A stretch of 64,000 bases of DNA from Molanna angustata (taxonomy: Eukaryota > Arthropoda > Insecta > Trichoptera > Molannidae). The notes under the pieces were generated by a model. It did no database searches and was not told where the DNA came from. It was given only the letters and a program-made list of their open reading frames with translations. This document shows positions 37,658 through 48,085 of the stretch, one piece after another. A program made the position numbers and the translations under genes. Numbering within the stretch: position 1 is the stretch's first letter; each line of letters starts with the position of its first letter. The stretch covers positions 29,867,726-29,931,725 of the forward strand of contig OY754969.1 of NCBI GenBank assembly GCA_963576475.1, read 5' to 3'.

Positions 37658-38347
37658 CTAACCTGTATAGAGGCCGAAGCTCAATTTTGGGTGGTGTTTC
37701 TCTCCCATCTGTAAATTTACCCACAGTTCGTGGAGAGATTGAGAACTTGGCCCGGAGTTCTCTTTTAGATGCTTGGCAACGTCGCTGGTCTTCTTCTTCC
37801 GTGGGCAGACTGACATTTTCATTTCTTCTTGATGTGAGGACTCGAATTTTTTCCTCGTGGATTGTTCCAGATTATTGGACCACGCAATTCCTTACTGGAC
37901 ACGGCAGTTTAAAAAGTTATCTCTTTCGTTTTCACTTATCCGATTCGTCCTCATGTCAGCTTTGTGATAACCCTGAACAGACTTCTGAGCATATCCTATG
38001 GGAATGCACTAACTTCTCCGTGTCAACTTTCCGACGAGAACTCTACGACGATGTCCGAGGGAATTTCTTTGGACCCATTGGACATGCGGACCTTGTAGCC
38101 ACGAAGAGCAACTTTAGAGCTTTTAAGACTTTCTGTCTTAAATTCGGTGCACTATTATCTTCACTATCACTGAACAGTGAGCCAGTTGTTTCAACATGAT
38201 TAGCTCTCTTTGGCACATTAAGTGCAGTGTCTGCAAGGTTTTAGAGTTTTCCGAACTCTTCGTATGTTCTTTATGTGTTCTTTCAGAGTTTTGCAAGGGG
38301 CCGTTATTAGTCCCCATAAGCAGAACGGGTGGTGGTGGGGGAAGAAC
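37658..38347 (+). mobile_element. R1-like LINE, 5'-truncated, 690 bp
   Basis: It holds the C-terminal ORF2 segment (37687-38199) and a 3' UTR ending in a short A run. AGTGCGTTTGGC (37646-37657) and AGTGCGATTGGC (38348-38359) make an 11 of 12 target duplication. A second copy of the same 3' end lies at 50633-50849. Confidence 0.82.
37687..38199 (+). pseudogene. R1-like LINE ORF2 C-terminus with CCHC-type zinc-knuckle
   Basis: A 170-codon frame with LLDAWQRRWSSSSVGRLTF, then TTQFLTGHGSLKSYLFRFHL, CQLCDNPEQTSEHILWEC and the C-terminal tail. L-T-G-H-G-x-x-x-x-Y-L followed by C-x2-C-x7-12-H-x4-C is the signature C-terminal region of R1/LOA-type insect LINEs. Endonuclease and RT domains are lost by 5' truncation. 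The stop at 38197-38199 is natural, because the 3' UTR is shared with the second copy. Host gene fragments do not have this motif order. Confidence 0.88.
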
Positions 38348-38359
38348 AGTGCGATTGGC

Positions 38360-39171
38360 GGTTTTAATATATCATTTTTTCAGTCACTAGATTTAGCGTT
38401 ATATGCGCCTCTTAAGCTTAAATATTTTTTATCAATATTGAATACAGATCATCGTGCGTGCGTAAAGTCTGAACGGAAGTACATAATATATGAAATAAAT
38501 TCACAGAAACAAAATATGGCATAATTATCGCCGAAAAAGATACGATGGATGTGGTTTAAATTGAAGCACTTTAGATAGATGTAAGCATTACCAAGAAAGG
38601 TGAACCCAAAACCGCACGATATAAGCCACAACAAAAGAAATTATGAATTATACCAAATTAATAACACTATTAATCAAAAATTCACAACGCTCGAAGATTA
38701 ACATTAAATTATGCTCATGCCATCCAAATTGACTCAGCTGATAAGTGGATGTTGACAGTTAAATAATAACAACGATTGAAGATATGATGTGAATAGGAAT
38801 CTCATTAATAATTAACGATATTTTATAAATAAGTTTACTGAATAGAAAAAAAAAACAGCTCTCAAATTTACAATATGGATAATCCACAACTGCAAGAGTG
38901 TAAGGTACTTAAATTTAGAATTTCAAAACTAGATTTTTATAAGTCAATATTTTGGAGGTGGTTTAACCTGTGCTGAGACATTCAAGTCTGTATGTTATAT
39001 TAGAACATATTATGAGAACAAACCAATGGATTGAGACAGCATTATAGAACAAAAAAAATACTAAGCATTTCAGTAAAGCTGCCTCAATAAAGCAGATACC
39101 AATTATCCGACTAACTAGTGTTTAAAATTTGTACTCTGCTGCATAATTTGTTTTACCGAGTATTTATTTGC
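38360..39171. other. No recognisable feature
   Basis: AT-rich sequence; nothing supportable. Confidence 0.4.
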
Positions 39172-39302
39172 ATATACACAAACATTGGATTTTTTTCCCT
39201 GTCGGGAGTCAAATAATATTTTTTAGCAAACTTTTTAACATCTATTCCTGGTTATTCTATAATATTCCAACTTCGTCTCTATTGAGATGTTAAACAGCTT
39301 GT
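39172..39302 (+). repeat. Dispersed repeat D with inverted right half
   Basis: The first half (ACACAAACATTGGATTTTTT, CCCTGTCGGGAGTCAAA) is in the same orientation as at 40743 and 62805. The second half is inverted: CCTGGTTATTCTATAATATT and CCAACTTCGTCTCTATTGAG is the reverse complement of the block that follows in the other copies. ACATCT and AGATGTT flank the inverted part. Confidence 0.75.
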
Positions 39303-40456
39303 CAAAAAAAAATTAATTGTTATACTTAATAAAATCGCATCGCTCATTTTATTGATAGAAAATTATGTACCTTATGGTAATGGTAAATGAAGCAAAACAG
39401 AAAACATTAATATTAATTATGTTAAATAGATATGTTAAATGTAACTAAATATAATATTGTGATATCGTTGTTCTAGCATTTTTTACCTGATGCCAAAACC
39501 CGGAAAGGTATTTTACATGATGGCGTCTTCATAATATCGATCACTCGATACAGCATATCGCCTCAAGCATACCAATTAATCATTTCGGTGATAGCACATT
39601 AACAATCATAATTATAGCACTAAAGATATTGATTATTACAATTAATAGCGAGTAATGGGTTTCCTAATTTATTGCTTTGATTTTTTTCGCAATCATAATA
39701 TAATATATGAATGTATACCTATCATATGAAGAGTTTTTAAACAGGAATTTAAATTTAACCGGACATGCATTACACATTATAACCAATCGATATACGTTGG
39801 TCAGTTATTATAGCTATTGCAATCTAAAATATGGATATATGAATTCTCAACTAAAAATATTTTATATGATTAGATATTTTTTTTGTAAAGGTGCCTACTC
39901 ATGATTAAATATTTGATTGGTGTAGTAAAAAAACTGACTATCCAATAGCGGATATAGTATTTTCTTTATTATTTTCTAAAGGAAGATTTTTCATTACTGT
40001 TTGACGTTAATTAAAAACGTCGGTTTAATATTCTAATCAATTATAGGTATCGTATTCGTAAAAAGAAAAGTAAATAATTATAGCTTGTGGCAGAAGTAAG
40101 AATACACATAGAAAATTAGAAAAGCTATGTCCAAGTATTGTAAGTGAATAAAGAAATGAATATTTAGTAGGTATTAATAGTTTTACCTGAAACATGTCAA
40201 TGTCAAAAAACAGAGAAAATTAGCGTATCCCGATCTATGGATCTATTACAGTGTAAGAACTTATTATATACATATACATATTGTTACAAGATCAATATTC
40301 AATAATTGTGTTCTCTTCTGATTATTAAACAATATGAAGACTCTAATCCTCAGTTGTAAACAAGTAAGTAATCGATAAAAATAGGTCAGAGGACATTCTT
40401 TTTAAAGTTTCTATCACATTGAAATTTTATTGTCAAAAGAAATTTATAAAAACACT
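39303..40456. other. No recognisable feature
   Basis: AT-rich sequence without supportable features. Confidence 0.4.
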
Positions 40457-40647
40457 CCAGGGGGGCAAGTCTGGTCCGACCGGCGAAATCAAAACCCCAG
40501 TGACTACCCATATCATGGATATAAATTATTATATGGAGTTCTATGACATCTAAAGATATTGTAGAACTCCATATAATAATTATATCCATGATATGGGTAA
40601 TCACTAGGGTTTTGATTTCGCCGGTCGGACCAGACTTGCCCCTCTGG
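40457..40647. mobile_element. Foldback MITE family G, full copy, 191 bp
   Basis: The left arm CCAGGGGGGCAAGTCTGGTC and the right arm GACCAGACTTGCCCCTCTGG are inverted copies. They match onward through CGACCGGCGAAATCAAAACC, CCCATATCATGGATATAA and ATGGAGTTCTA, leaving only a short centre. Partial copies lie at 24789-24881, 48885-48960 and 63493-63612. Target duplication not evident. Confidence 0.9.
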
Positions 40648-40742
40648 TTTTTTGCATCATTGCTTACTTTGTAAGAAATACAAAGTTGTTTAATTTTATC
40701 AAAATATCTGTATGAAACTGTAAATCGAATATTCTTTTAATT

Positions 40743-40985
40743 GCATATACGCAAACATTGGATTTTTTTCCCTGTCCGGAGTCAAATGATATTTTTATTG
40801 ACAAACTTTTTAACATCTCAATAGAGGCGAAGTTGGGATATTATAGAAGAACCAGGAACCACCTTAAGGACTTACGACCTGTCATCGGCTGGCTTACGTG
40901 ATCACTTAATGCGCTTGCGCAACGTTCATCAATTATGCCTTCTTATTGAGTTCCCTTATCAATGTATTTTTTTAAGGTTCTATAT
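40743..40985 (+). repeat. Dispersed repeat D, longest plus-strand copy
   Basis: It starts GCATATACGCAAACATTGGA and continues through CCTGTCCGGAGTCAAA, ACATCTCAATAGAGGCGAAG, AGAAGAACCAGGAACCACC and TTACGACCTGTCATCGGCTG. It ends near GAGTTCCCTTATCAATGTAT. The inverted copy at 41985-42310 has the same right end. Confidence 0.75.
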
Positions 40986-41204
40986 TACTATATTATATTA
41001 CTATTGCCACCTATGAAGTAACGAAGAAACCATTTTGTAACGCCATCTATTGAAAAATTGGTTTATTCGTAAACAATGAAAGCAACAGTCCTTATCCAAC
41101 TGTCGATTCGTTCAAGAGAATGAAATTCTTTTGAAGGAAGAGGCAGTTTAAATCCAAGACACGTGTATGAACACGATTATATGCAGGGTTTATATTTTTT
41201 CAGG

Positions 41205-41334
41205 TAATTTCCAACTTTGAAGTCAAAAAACACCAACTTAGAGGCTTCGCAGCACATATGTTCCATATACGAATTTACTCGGAATTAGGAGTAGAACGTT
41301 TAGTGTGTTTGTGTGTGTGAGAGTGTGTGTGTGT

Positions 41335-41373
<39 letters not shown>

Positions 41374-41394
41374 TGTGTGTGTGTGCGTGCGTGT

Positions 41395-41432
<38 letters not shown>

Positions 41433-41950
41433 ATTAACTTTAGATCCACTCAATTTACAGAGCCCAAAATTTCAAAATATATAAACAGTAATAGGCCTAC
41501 AAAACTTTTATACTCAGAATTTTGAATTTTTGTTTCAGTCAGGGGTTAATTTTCTATAAAAAATATTGGCATTGTAGTAGTACATCTCAATTTTTTTTAA
41601 CAATTTTTATAAAAATTAAATATAGTTACGACATCGCCTCGTTCAATTTGTATGGCAGTAGCCTATACACAATATCTAAGAAGACTTAAGAGTTTGATAC
41701 TTAATCTCCAAACATACATACATACCATCATGCTGTTTTCATATTCCGGGTAGGAAAAAAGGACTGACCTCCATACTATCCTATCTTGACATACATACCT
41801 ACATGTGTTGTATAGAAAACAAAATATCTTAAAATATTCAATAATTTGGATTTATGGTTTAATAGTTTGGTACCTACTTATTCTTCAAATATACCTACAT
41901 AGTATCGCTATCGACAGTTGGATCTCATGTGTTACATGCAACTAGTAAAT
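41205..41950 (+). repeat. Dispersed duplication I, copy B, with GT expansion
   Basis: Homologous to 35990-36620 in order. It contains a GT microsatellite (41306-41428) that copy A lacks. No protein motif. Confidence 0.65.
41306..41428. repeat. GT microsatellite, imperfect
   Basis: A GT array interrupted by GA and GC variants. The Thr-His frame on the minus strand is an artefact. Confidence 0.95.
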
Positions 41951-41984
41951 CAGATGAATTATTACACATTATTCAAATATATAG

Positions 41985-42310
41985 AACTTTCAAAAATTAC
42001 ATCGATAAGGGAACTCAATTAGAAGGCATAATTGGTGAACGTTGCTTAAGCGCATAAAGTGATCACGAAAATCAGCCAATGACAGCTCGTAAGCCCTGTA
42101 GGTGCCTTGAGTTCTTGCCCCCCTAGACAACATGCCATTTAAGCTAAGCATTATCTCGCTAAGCGATAGTAAATGTATGGAATTGGTGGCTGTGACGTCA
42201 CGTGACCGCCACCAATTCCATACATTTACTATCGCTTAGCGAGATAACGAATAGCTTAAATGGCATGTTGTCTAGGGGGGCTGGTTCTTCTATAATATCC
42301 CAACTTAGAC
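41985..42310 (-). repeat. Dispersed repeat D, inverted copy, split by a MITE
   Basis: The minus-strand sequence matches 40820-40985: from GTTGGGATATTATAGAAGAA across the insertion to CTCAAGGCACCTACAGGGCT, TTACGAGCTGTCATTGGCTG and GAGTTCCCTTATCGATGTAA. The MITE at 42118-42280 interrupts it at CCAGGAACTC. Confidence 0.8.
42118..42280. mobile_element. Foldback MITE, 163 bp, 3 bp TSD, TGACGTCA centre
   Basis: The arms CCCCCCTAGACAACATGCCA and TGGCATGTTGTCTAGGGGGG are exact inverted ends. The match continues through TTATCTCGCTAAGCGATAGT and AAATGTATGGAATTGGTGG. The unpaired centre reads CTGTGACGTCACGTGAC. The flanks TTG (42115-42117) and CTG (42281-42283) fit a 3 bp duplication with one change, judged from the uninterrupted repeat D copies (GAACTCAAGG / CCAGGAACTC). 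Confidence 0.92.
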
Positions 42311-42645
42311 ATGCGAAGCTAATTAAAATAATGTTAAAATGTGCTTATGAGAATTACTGGTCAATTCTGGAAGTAAGTAGGTAGGTACTAATAATAACCG
42401 AAAGAATTAGAGAATTGAAATATAAAATGCAAGTCTATAGATGAAAGTCACCATAATTCATTGGTTGATTAATCATCTATTTGATGATGAATCATTGTTT
42501 CAATATAAAAATATACATTAGGTCATAGACAATACGCAAAACGTCACAACCACAGCCAAAAATAGTCTAACGGTTGAGGTGAAAGAATCAAATTTCAAGT
42601 ATGCAGTAGAAACCGACATTTTAGGTTTAGCCCGAGTTGTAGGTA

Positions 42646-45062
42646 CCCATACAGCCAATTCCGGTCGCAGAATTTTCAAAGTAGTCACAAGTAGTCGCAG
42701 TTACTAAAAAGTGTGGTAACAGTTACTACACATTGCGACCGAAAAAAATTCGGTAACTTTTTGTCGACACTGTGTAGACACAAAGTCTACACATTTGTGT
42801 ACACTTTCATTGTATACACTTTGTGACTAGTTTGCGACTTGTTTGTGACTAGTGTACACTTAGGGAAAAAGTATAGTAACTGTGTGGTAACAGTGTGGAA
42901 ACATTGTTACCAGAATATTTAAATCTGCACACAATGTGTGGTAACTGTTTCCACATTGTTACCACACTAAGCGCGAACATTACAATGCTAAATTTAGAGA
43001 AAAATTCTCAAACTGTTTTGATAGCATGCCTCGTATCGTTATCAATATATCATTCATTATGAGTAAACAACCAAAACGATTCGGTCTCTCGTCGACTTTT
43101 TACAGAAAAGTTAATAAGTTAATCAATTCACAAAATCTAACTCCAATTAAGTATTTTTAAGATACATATTTAAATATTTCATTCTCACCTTCTCAAACTA
43201 TGTTATACATATAAGCTTTTTATAATTTCACAATTAATTTCATTTAATCGTATTGCTTGCTGACGTGTCGTGTGATTTTCTCTGGCGTGATAGAAAGCTT
43301 TTTCATCTATATGTCATGTCATATATCAAATATGCTTGAAGTAAATAAATAAATGTGCAAATGATCGTCTATCTTGAACAGGAATATTTCTTTGTTAGTT
43401 TGACAAGTATAAATTAGCGGAACACTTAACATGGTAACATGAATATTTTTTCATACTTTATTTTAATATAATATATATTTTTTAATTATTTTTTATAGGA
43501 GATATTTGTTTTCCTTTAAGTATTTTTGTGAAGAAAATAAACCTATTATTATTGAGTCGTAGGTCTCGTAGTCTTCAAACGTTCTCAATGTAAAAACAAT
43601 TTTATAATAATAATAATAAAAATTTATAAAGCGCCGTTTAGTGATACAAGATCACTCCAAGGGCGCTGTAGCTTATTTGTTGGCTCACAGAAACATACCA
43701 GTCTTAAGACGTTTACTGAAGGTGTCAATGTTCTGAGCTCCACGTATGTCAAGAGGCAATTTACTCCATTTTAAAGGCCCGTTCACACTGAAACCGCGAT
43801 CATAGTAAGCCGCCTAAAAAAAATATGCAGCGATGACGCGTAGCAACACAGCACTGGCGCGTGCACACTAGACTTGTGACGAGCGGCCGCTTCCCCGCAC
43901 TATGGAGCATTGATGGACACTGTTAAAATTTTTTTTTATACATTCAACAATTTGCTTTAAATTTTTATTTTAATATAAATAATTTAGTTAATTAAACCTC
44001 AATATTTTGAAAAAAAAATATTTTCAATACAATAAAATATTATCAATATTTTCAAGACAATTTGCACATAGAAACGGAAAAACTAAACAAAAAACAAATT
44101 ACAAAATTTTCTTTTCACATAAAAAAATATTTAACACTAATATATAGATAACACCGTGTGCTTTGATTTTGCATTTTATTTTTCTCCAATTCCCGGAAGG
44201 CACACTAGTGTCATCTCTTCTCAGTGCTTCGAGATCACTGTTTTTTTTTTATTCTTGGCCAAAAGAGGATATCTTCTACGATTCAGGTCATGGGTATAAG
44301 CGGTATAAGCGATATAAGCTTTGATGAACCCTCTCTTGTTAAAATGATGAAAAGGGCAAGCTGCGTTTTGTTTTGAAAGTTTGAGAATAACTGTAAACGA
44401 GAAAAATATGTGAATCCATTTTGTAAATTTGGTAAATGTCAGATGAAAATATTTTTTTCCATTATTCACCAATATTATGGTTATTTTTACTCATAAAACT
44501 ATATTATTAGAATTATAATTGATTATTCTATCAAACAGAAACATTTTAGCTATAAAAATGTATGACTTATTGAATAAAAATAATTCGTACATTTCGATAT
44601 TATTGTTTAAATTACGATAATATGATGGCGCGTTGGTTAAATTCAACATATTTGAACGAATTACACAGTAAATTTCTTTTCCCACTAAAAATCTAGTTAC
44701 ATATGTCATGATAATCAATATTAATAATATATATGTATGCACTTATATTGACAAACTGTAATGGCGGTGTTATATTGTTTTTTAATATTTTATGCATAGA
44801 TTTTATCACTCACGAAAAGATGTCAAACTATCTAGTGAACGACGAGGGGCGGAGCTAAAAGTAGTCGCAAAGTGGTAACAATGTGTCCACACGGTTACGG
44901 AACATTGTGACCGAAATGTTACTGTGTCTACTGTTCCCCATTTTCGGTCGTAGTGTAGGAACAGTGTCTACTTTGCGACCAGAATATGTTACTAGAATAC
45001 ATCGTGTCTACACATTTGTGTCTACTTTGTGTAGGAACGGCGACCGAAAATGGTTATATGGG
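42646..45062. mobile_element. DNA transposon with TIRs and subterminal repeats, 2417 bp, superfamily unclear
   Basis: The ends CCCATACAGCCAATTCCGGT and, inverted, CCCATATAACCATTTTCGGT agree at 19 of the first 23 bases, and TAGGTA stands on both sides (42640-42645 and 45063-45068). Inside each end, 200-300 bp consists of short palindromic words: GTGTAGACAC, GTCTACAC, GTGGTAACA, TGTTACCAC and GCGACCGAA. No transposase ORF is evident; the 83-codon minus frames at 44221-44472 and 44491-44742 are unrecognised. A family H LINE fragment (43598-43815) is embedded. A 6 bp duplication with CCC-starting termini does not fit hAT or mariner. Confidence 0.75.
43598..43815 (-). mobile_element. LINE (family H) 3' end, copy 2
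   Basis: The minus-strand translation reads AAYYDRGFSVNGPLKWSKLP, then LDIRGAQNIDTFSKRLKTGM, FL and a stop. It is followed by AACGGCGCTTTATAAATTTT and (TTA)n at 43598-43620. Homologous to 24882-25105. Confidence 0.85.
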
Positions 45063-45068
45063 TAGGTA

Positions 45069-46017
45069 TATAAATCTATCTACAAATTATGTAACTAAAT
45101 ATTTATGAGGTCACATTTGGTTATGGTGCTTATTAGTAATCGACGAAACACAATATTGTTACTTAATCTTGCCATGTCTGCATTCTGCGTCATTTATCGA
45201 TTGACGAACCAAAGCGGTTGAATGTTTTTGAGACAAATTGGTCATTTTTTAAATTGAAATTTGTGTTTTTCTTTTTTTATTTTCAATATTTGGTACCTTA
45301 ATGTAATGGGATTATACGAAAAATGCAAAAAACTCAAAATATTAAAATATATATAAAAAATACATAAATTGGGGAAGGTATATGAGTAGAAATTTATTGT
45401 TATCCAATATAAAAAATCAAATTGTGTATGGATTACGTTGTGTGAAATAAATCGAATATTGTTTTGAATTTGATTCTTTTTAAATATATAAGCAATAATG
45501 ATTTGATATGTAATATTCAGAAATATATTTGCTTTGAGTTTAATTATAATGAAAAATATTTTTATAATTATTTTGAAAACTTAATTTGTGAGCCAGTGTA
45601 TTAATTTTGTTGTTATTTATAATGAAAAAAAATAAATGTTTTGTTTTTTTTACTTTACCTGTCTGTCGGTCCTGGAATTTTTTAATTGATTTTCAACTTA
45701 TTTTCCGACCAGCTAGAGTTCTGAATCATTCAGAATTTGTGTATTACCCATGACAATACACGTAAAACTCCTTTATTTATCTGATATTTGGATAAAATTG
45801 AATTATTTTGTATTTCATACAAAAGTACCATTTATATCGTTTCTCAATAGATTATGTGTGTTCTGTATTTGCGTCAATCTTTATTTGCTGTATAAAACAA
45901 CTGCGTTTGACATTATGTGTTGGAAATTGGCAGCAGTATGAATGTAAATAATCTAAGGACTAACGTGATTTATTTTTTAATTTTTCATTTCAACGTGAAG
46001 AAAAAAATGAAATGTCT
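45069..46017. other. No recognisable feature
   Basis: AT-rich sequence without supportable features. Confidence 0.4.
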
Positions 46018-46160
46018 CTATAATTAAAAGTAAACTACTTTTTGATTCAACATGAATTTCTACATGAATAAGCTTCAGCTTGTAAATGCCCTAACAAGGC
46101 GAAATAAGCACACAATAAAATTCATGCGCACGATCACAGAAAAGGTTCTGGATAAAATCA
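46018..46160. repeat. Dispersed foldback-like repeat F, copy 2
   Basis: CTATAATTAAAAGTAAACTA, CTTTTTGATTCAACATGAAT and AATGCCCTAACAAGGCGAAA match 22752-22885 partly in direct and partly in inverted orientation, as expected of a foldback repeat. It abuts the 5' end of the RTE element. Confidence 0.5.
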
Positions 46161-46164
46161 GAAA

Positions 46165-46413
46165 ATTTTCTGTGCTTTCATAGACCTAGAAAAGGCGTAT
46201 GATAAAGTTGTTAGAGAAAAATTACGGGATATACTAGCAGTGTATGGAGGGAAGAGCAAGCTGATACGCGCAATCGCGTCATTATATGAGAAAAGCGAAG
46301 CATGTGCTCGTGTCAACGACACAGTGACAACGTGGTTCTCTATAAATAATGGCGTTAGGCAAGGGTGCGTGCTGTCTCCATGGCTCTTTAACCTGTATAT
46401 TGATTTCTGCATA
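46165..46413 (+). mobile_element. RTE-like LINE (A), RT domain, part before the insertion
   Basis: The translation from 46174 gives CAFIDLEKAYDKVVREKLRD (RT motif A with the catalytic D) and later GVRQGCVLSPWLFNLYID (motif B). The frame is clean up to 46413, where a second RTE element (46414-47181) is inserted. 5'-truncated. Confidence 0.88.
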
Positions 46414-47181
46414 TTCCCGCGGAATATTCTGACAATATTCCCGCGGAATTGATTAAATATGGCGGGGAGAAGCTCCACATCCACATACATTCTATAATAA
46501 AATCTGTTTGGTGCTCCGAAACCTTGCCAAGTGAATGGAACTGTGGAATAATTTGCCCCCTCCATAAAAATTTTATGATTACACATTCGAAACTGTTAGC
46601 GAGTTTGTGTACCTCGGTACTATGGTGACAAGTGACAACAATGTCTCAACCGAAATTAAACGCCGAATAGTGTCCGCAAATCGGTGCTACTATGGGTTGC
46701 AGAGGCACATGAAGTCTCGTCACCTCACCAGAAAAACGAAAGTCCTCCTCTATAAGACTCTAATTCGGCCAGTACTCTCATATAGATCAGAATGTTGGGC
46801 AATCGCTTAATCTGATGAAAGAGCCCTGGAAATTTTTGAGAGGAAGGTGCTGAGGAGGATCTACGGCCCGACTTGTGACAATGGAGAGTGGCGTATCAGG
46901 CACAACTACGAATTGTATGATCTATACAAGGAGGCAACCATAGTGACAGAAATAAGAATAGGAAGACTCAGATGGGCTGGACACGTCCAAAGAATGAGCG
47001 AGGAGGACGGGGGACGAAGAAAAGTTGGAAGGCCGAAGCTTCGATGGCTGGACGGAGTGGTGAAGGATGCGAACAACATCGGCGTCCATAACTGGCGCAA
47101 TGCGTCGCAGGATCGACAGTCATGGAGGCGGGCTCTGCAGGAGGCTAAGACCCGACCTGGGTTGTAGAGCCACAGATGATG
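46414..47181 (+). mobile_element. RTE-like LINE (B), internally deleted, inserted in RTE-A
   Basis: ATTGATTTCTGCATA is duplicated at 46399-46413 and 47182-47196 (15 bp). The insert starts with the linker part IPAELIKYGGEKLHIHI and SETLPSEWNCGIICPLHK, then jumps to FVYLGTMVTSDNNVSTEIKR. The RT core is therefore deleted inside. It continues RPVLSYRSECWAIA, a stop, then RRIYGPTCDNGEWRIRHNYE, RLRWAGHVQRMSEEDGGRR and KVGRPKLRWLDGVVKDANNI, and ends PGL-stop with CACAGATGATG. A TTCCCGCGGAATATTC direct repeat lies at its 5' end. Confidence 0.9.
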
Positions 47182-48085
47182 ATTGATTTCTGCATAAGAG
47201 CCCTTAAGGATGAAAGCAAGGGTCTGAAATTGAGTACTGTAATGGTGCGAGATTTGATGTATGCAGACGATAAAGTTCTATTAGCAGAAAGTATGGATGG
47301 GTTACAGTATCTTGTAAGTATGGTATATGAAGGATGCATAGAGAACTGACAAAGGATGAATGCTAGCAAATCAAAGACAATGGTCTTTGAAAAGAGTGAA
47401 AACAGAACAGCGTGTAAAATAAGGGTAGAGAACGAATGGCTCGAGCAAGTCGACGAATATGTATACTTGGGAAGCATATTTCAACGGAATGGACGGCTTG
47501 ATAAAGAGATCAAAAGAAGAGTTATGGCAGGAAACAGAGTGAATGGAGCACTTAGACCAATTATGATTGTTCGCAACATATCAAAGGATGCCAAAGTTGC
47601 CATTCATAACGCCATCGTAGTGCCAACCTTGACGTATGCAAGTGAAACCTGGACATGGCAGAAGACGCATGAAAGCAGAATAAATGCAGTTGAAATGAGA
47701 TCGTTAAGAAGAATTTGCAATAGAACGATGTATGACAGGGTAAGAAATGAGGACATAAGGAAAGAATAATGTAAGATGAAGAAAGATGTCATTACTAGAA
47801 TGAAGGTGAACACATTGAGATGGTTTGGTCACTTGGGGAGAATGAATGAAGAGCGCCTGACGAAGAAAATATACAGAGCGGAAAGGAATGGAATGAGAGG
47901 TCGGGGACGCCCAAGAAAGGGATGGAACGACCATGTGAACGATATTCTGAAAGACGGAAATGTTAGAAGTGTGAGCAACAGACGAACATGTATGAGACGA
48001 TGCATGAATGTGGACAAGGCGAGAAATGCGTGCCAGGATAGAAAAATGTGGCGTTTGGTTCTCTCTGCCTACCCCGCAAGGGCAA
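47182..48085 (+). mobile_element. RTE-like LINE (A), remainder with YADD box and C-terminus
   Basis: It resumes with RALKDESKGLKLSTVMVRDL, then MYADDKVLLAESM (motif C, YADD). It continues through EYVYLGSIFQRNGRLDKEIK, TLTYASETWTWQKTHESR and AVEMRSLRRICNRTMYDRVR to the terminal WNDHVNDILKDGNVRS and MWRLVLSAYPAR. Stops occur at about 47347 and 47767. The 3' end is near 48085. Fragments of the same family: 28985-29366, 48985-49282 (-), 58985-59078 and 62958-63322. Confidence 0.9.

Noticed and set aside
41238..41453. Thr-His repeat protein on the minus strand
   Set aside because: It is a GT microsatellite read in reverse.
44221..44742. Two 83-codon minus frames as the transposase of the 2.4 kb element
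   Set aside because: No catalytic or DNA-binding motif is visible, and both are AT-rich and short.
46158..47934. Minus-strand frames of 64-142 codons over the RTE pair
   Set aside because: They are antisense to reverse transcriptase motifs that read correctly on the plus strand.
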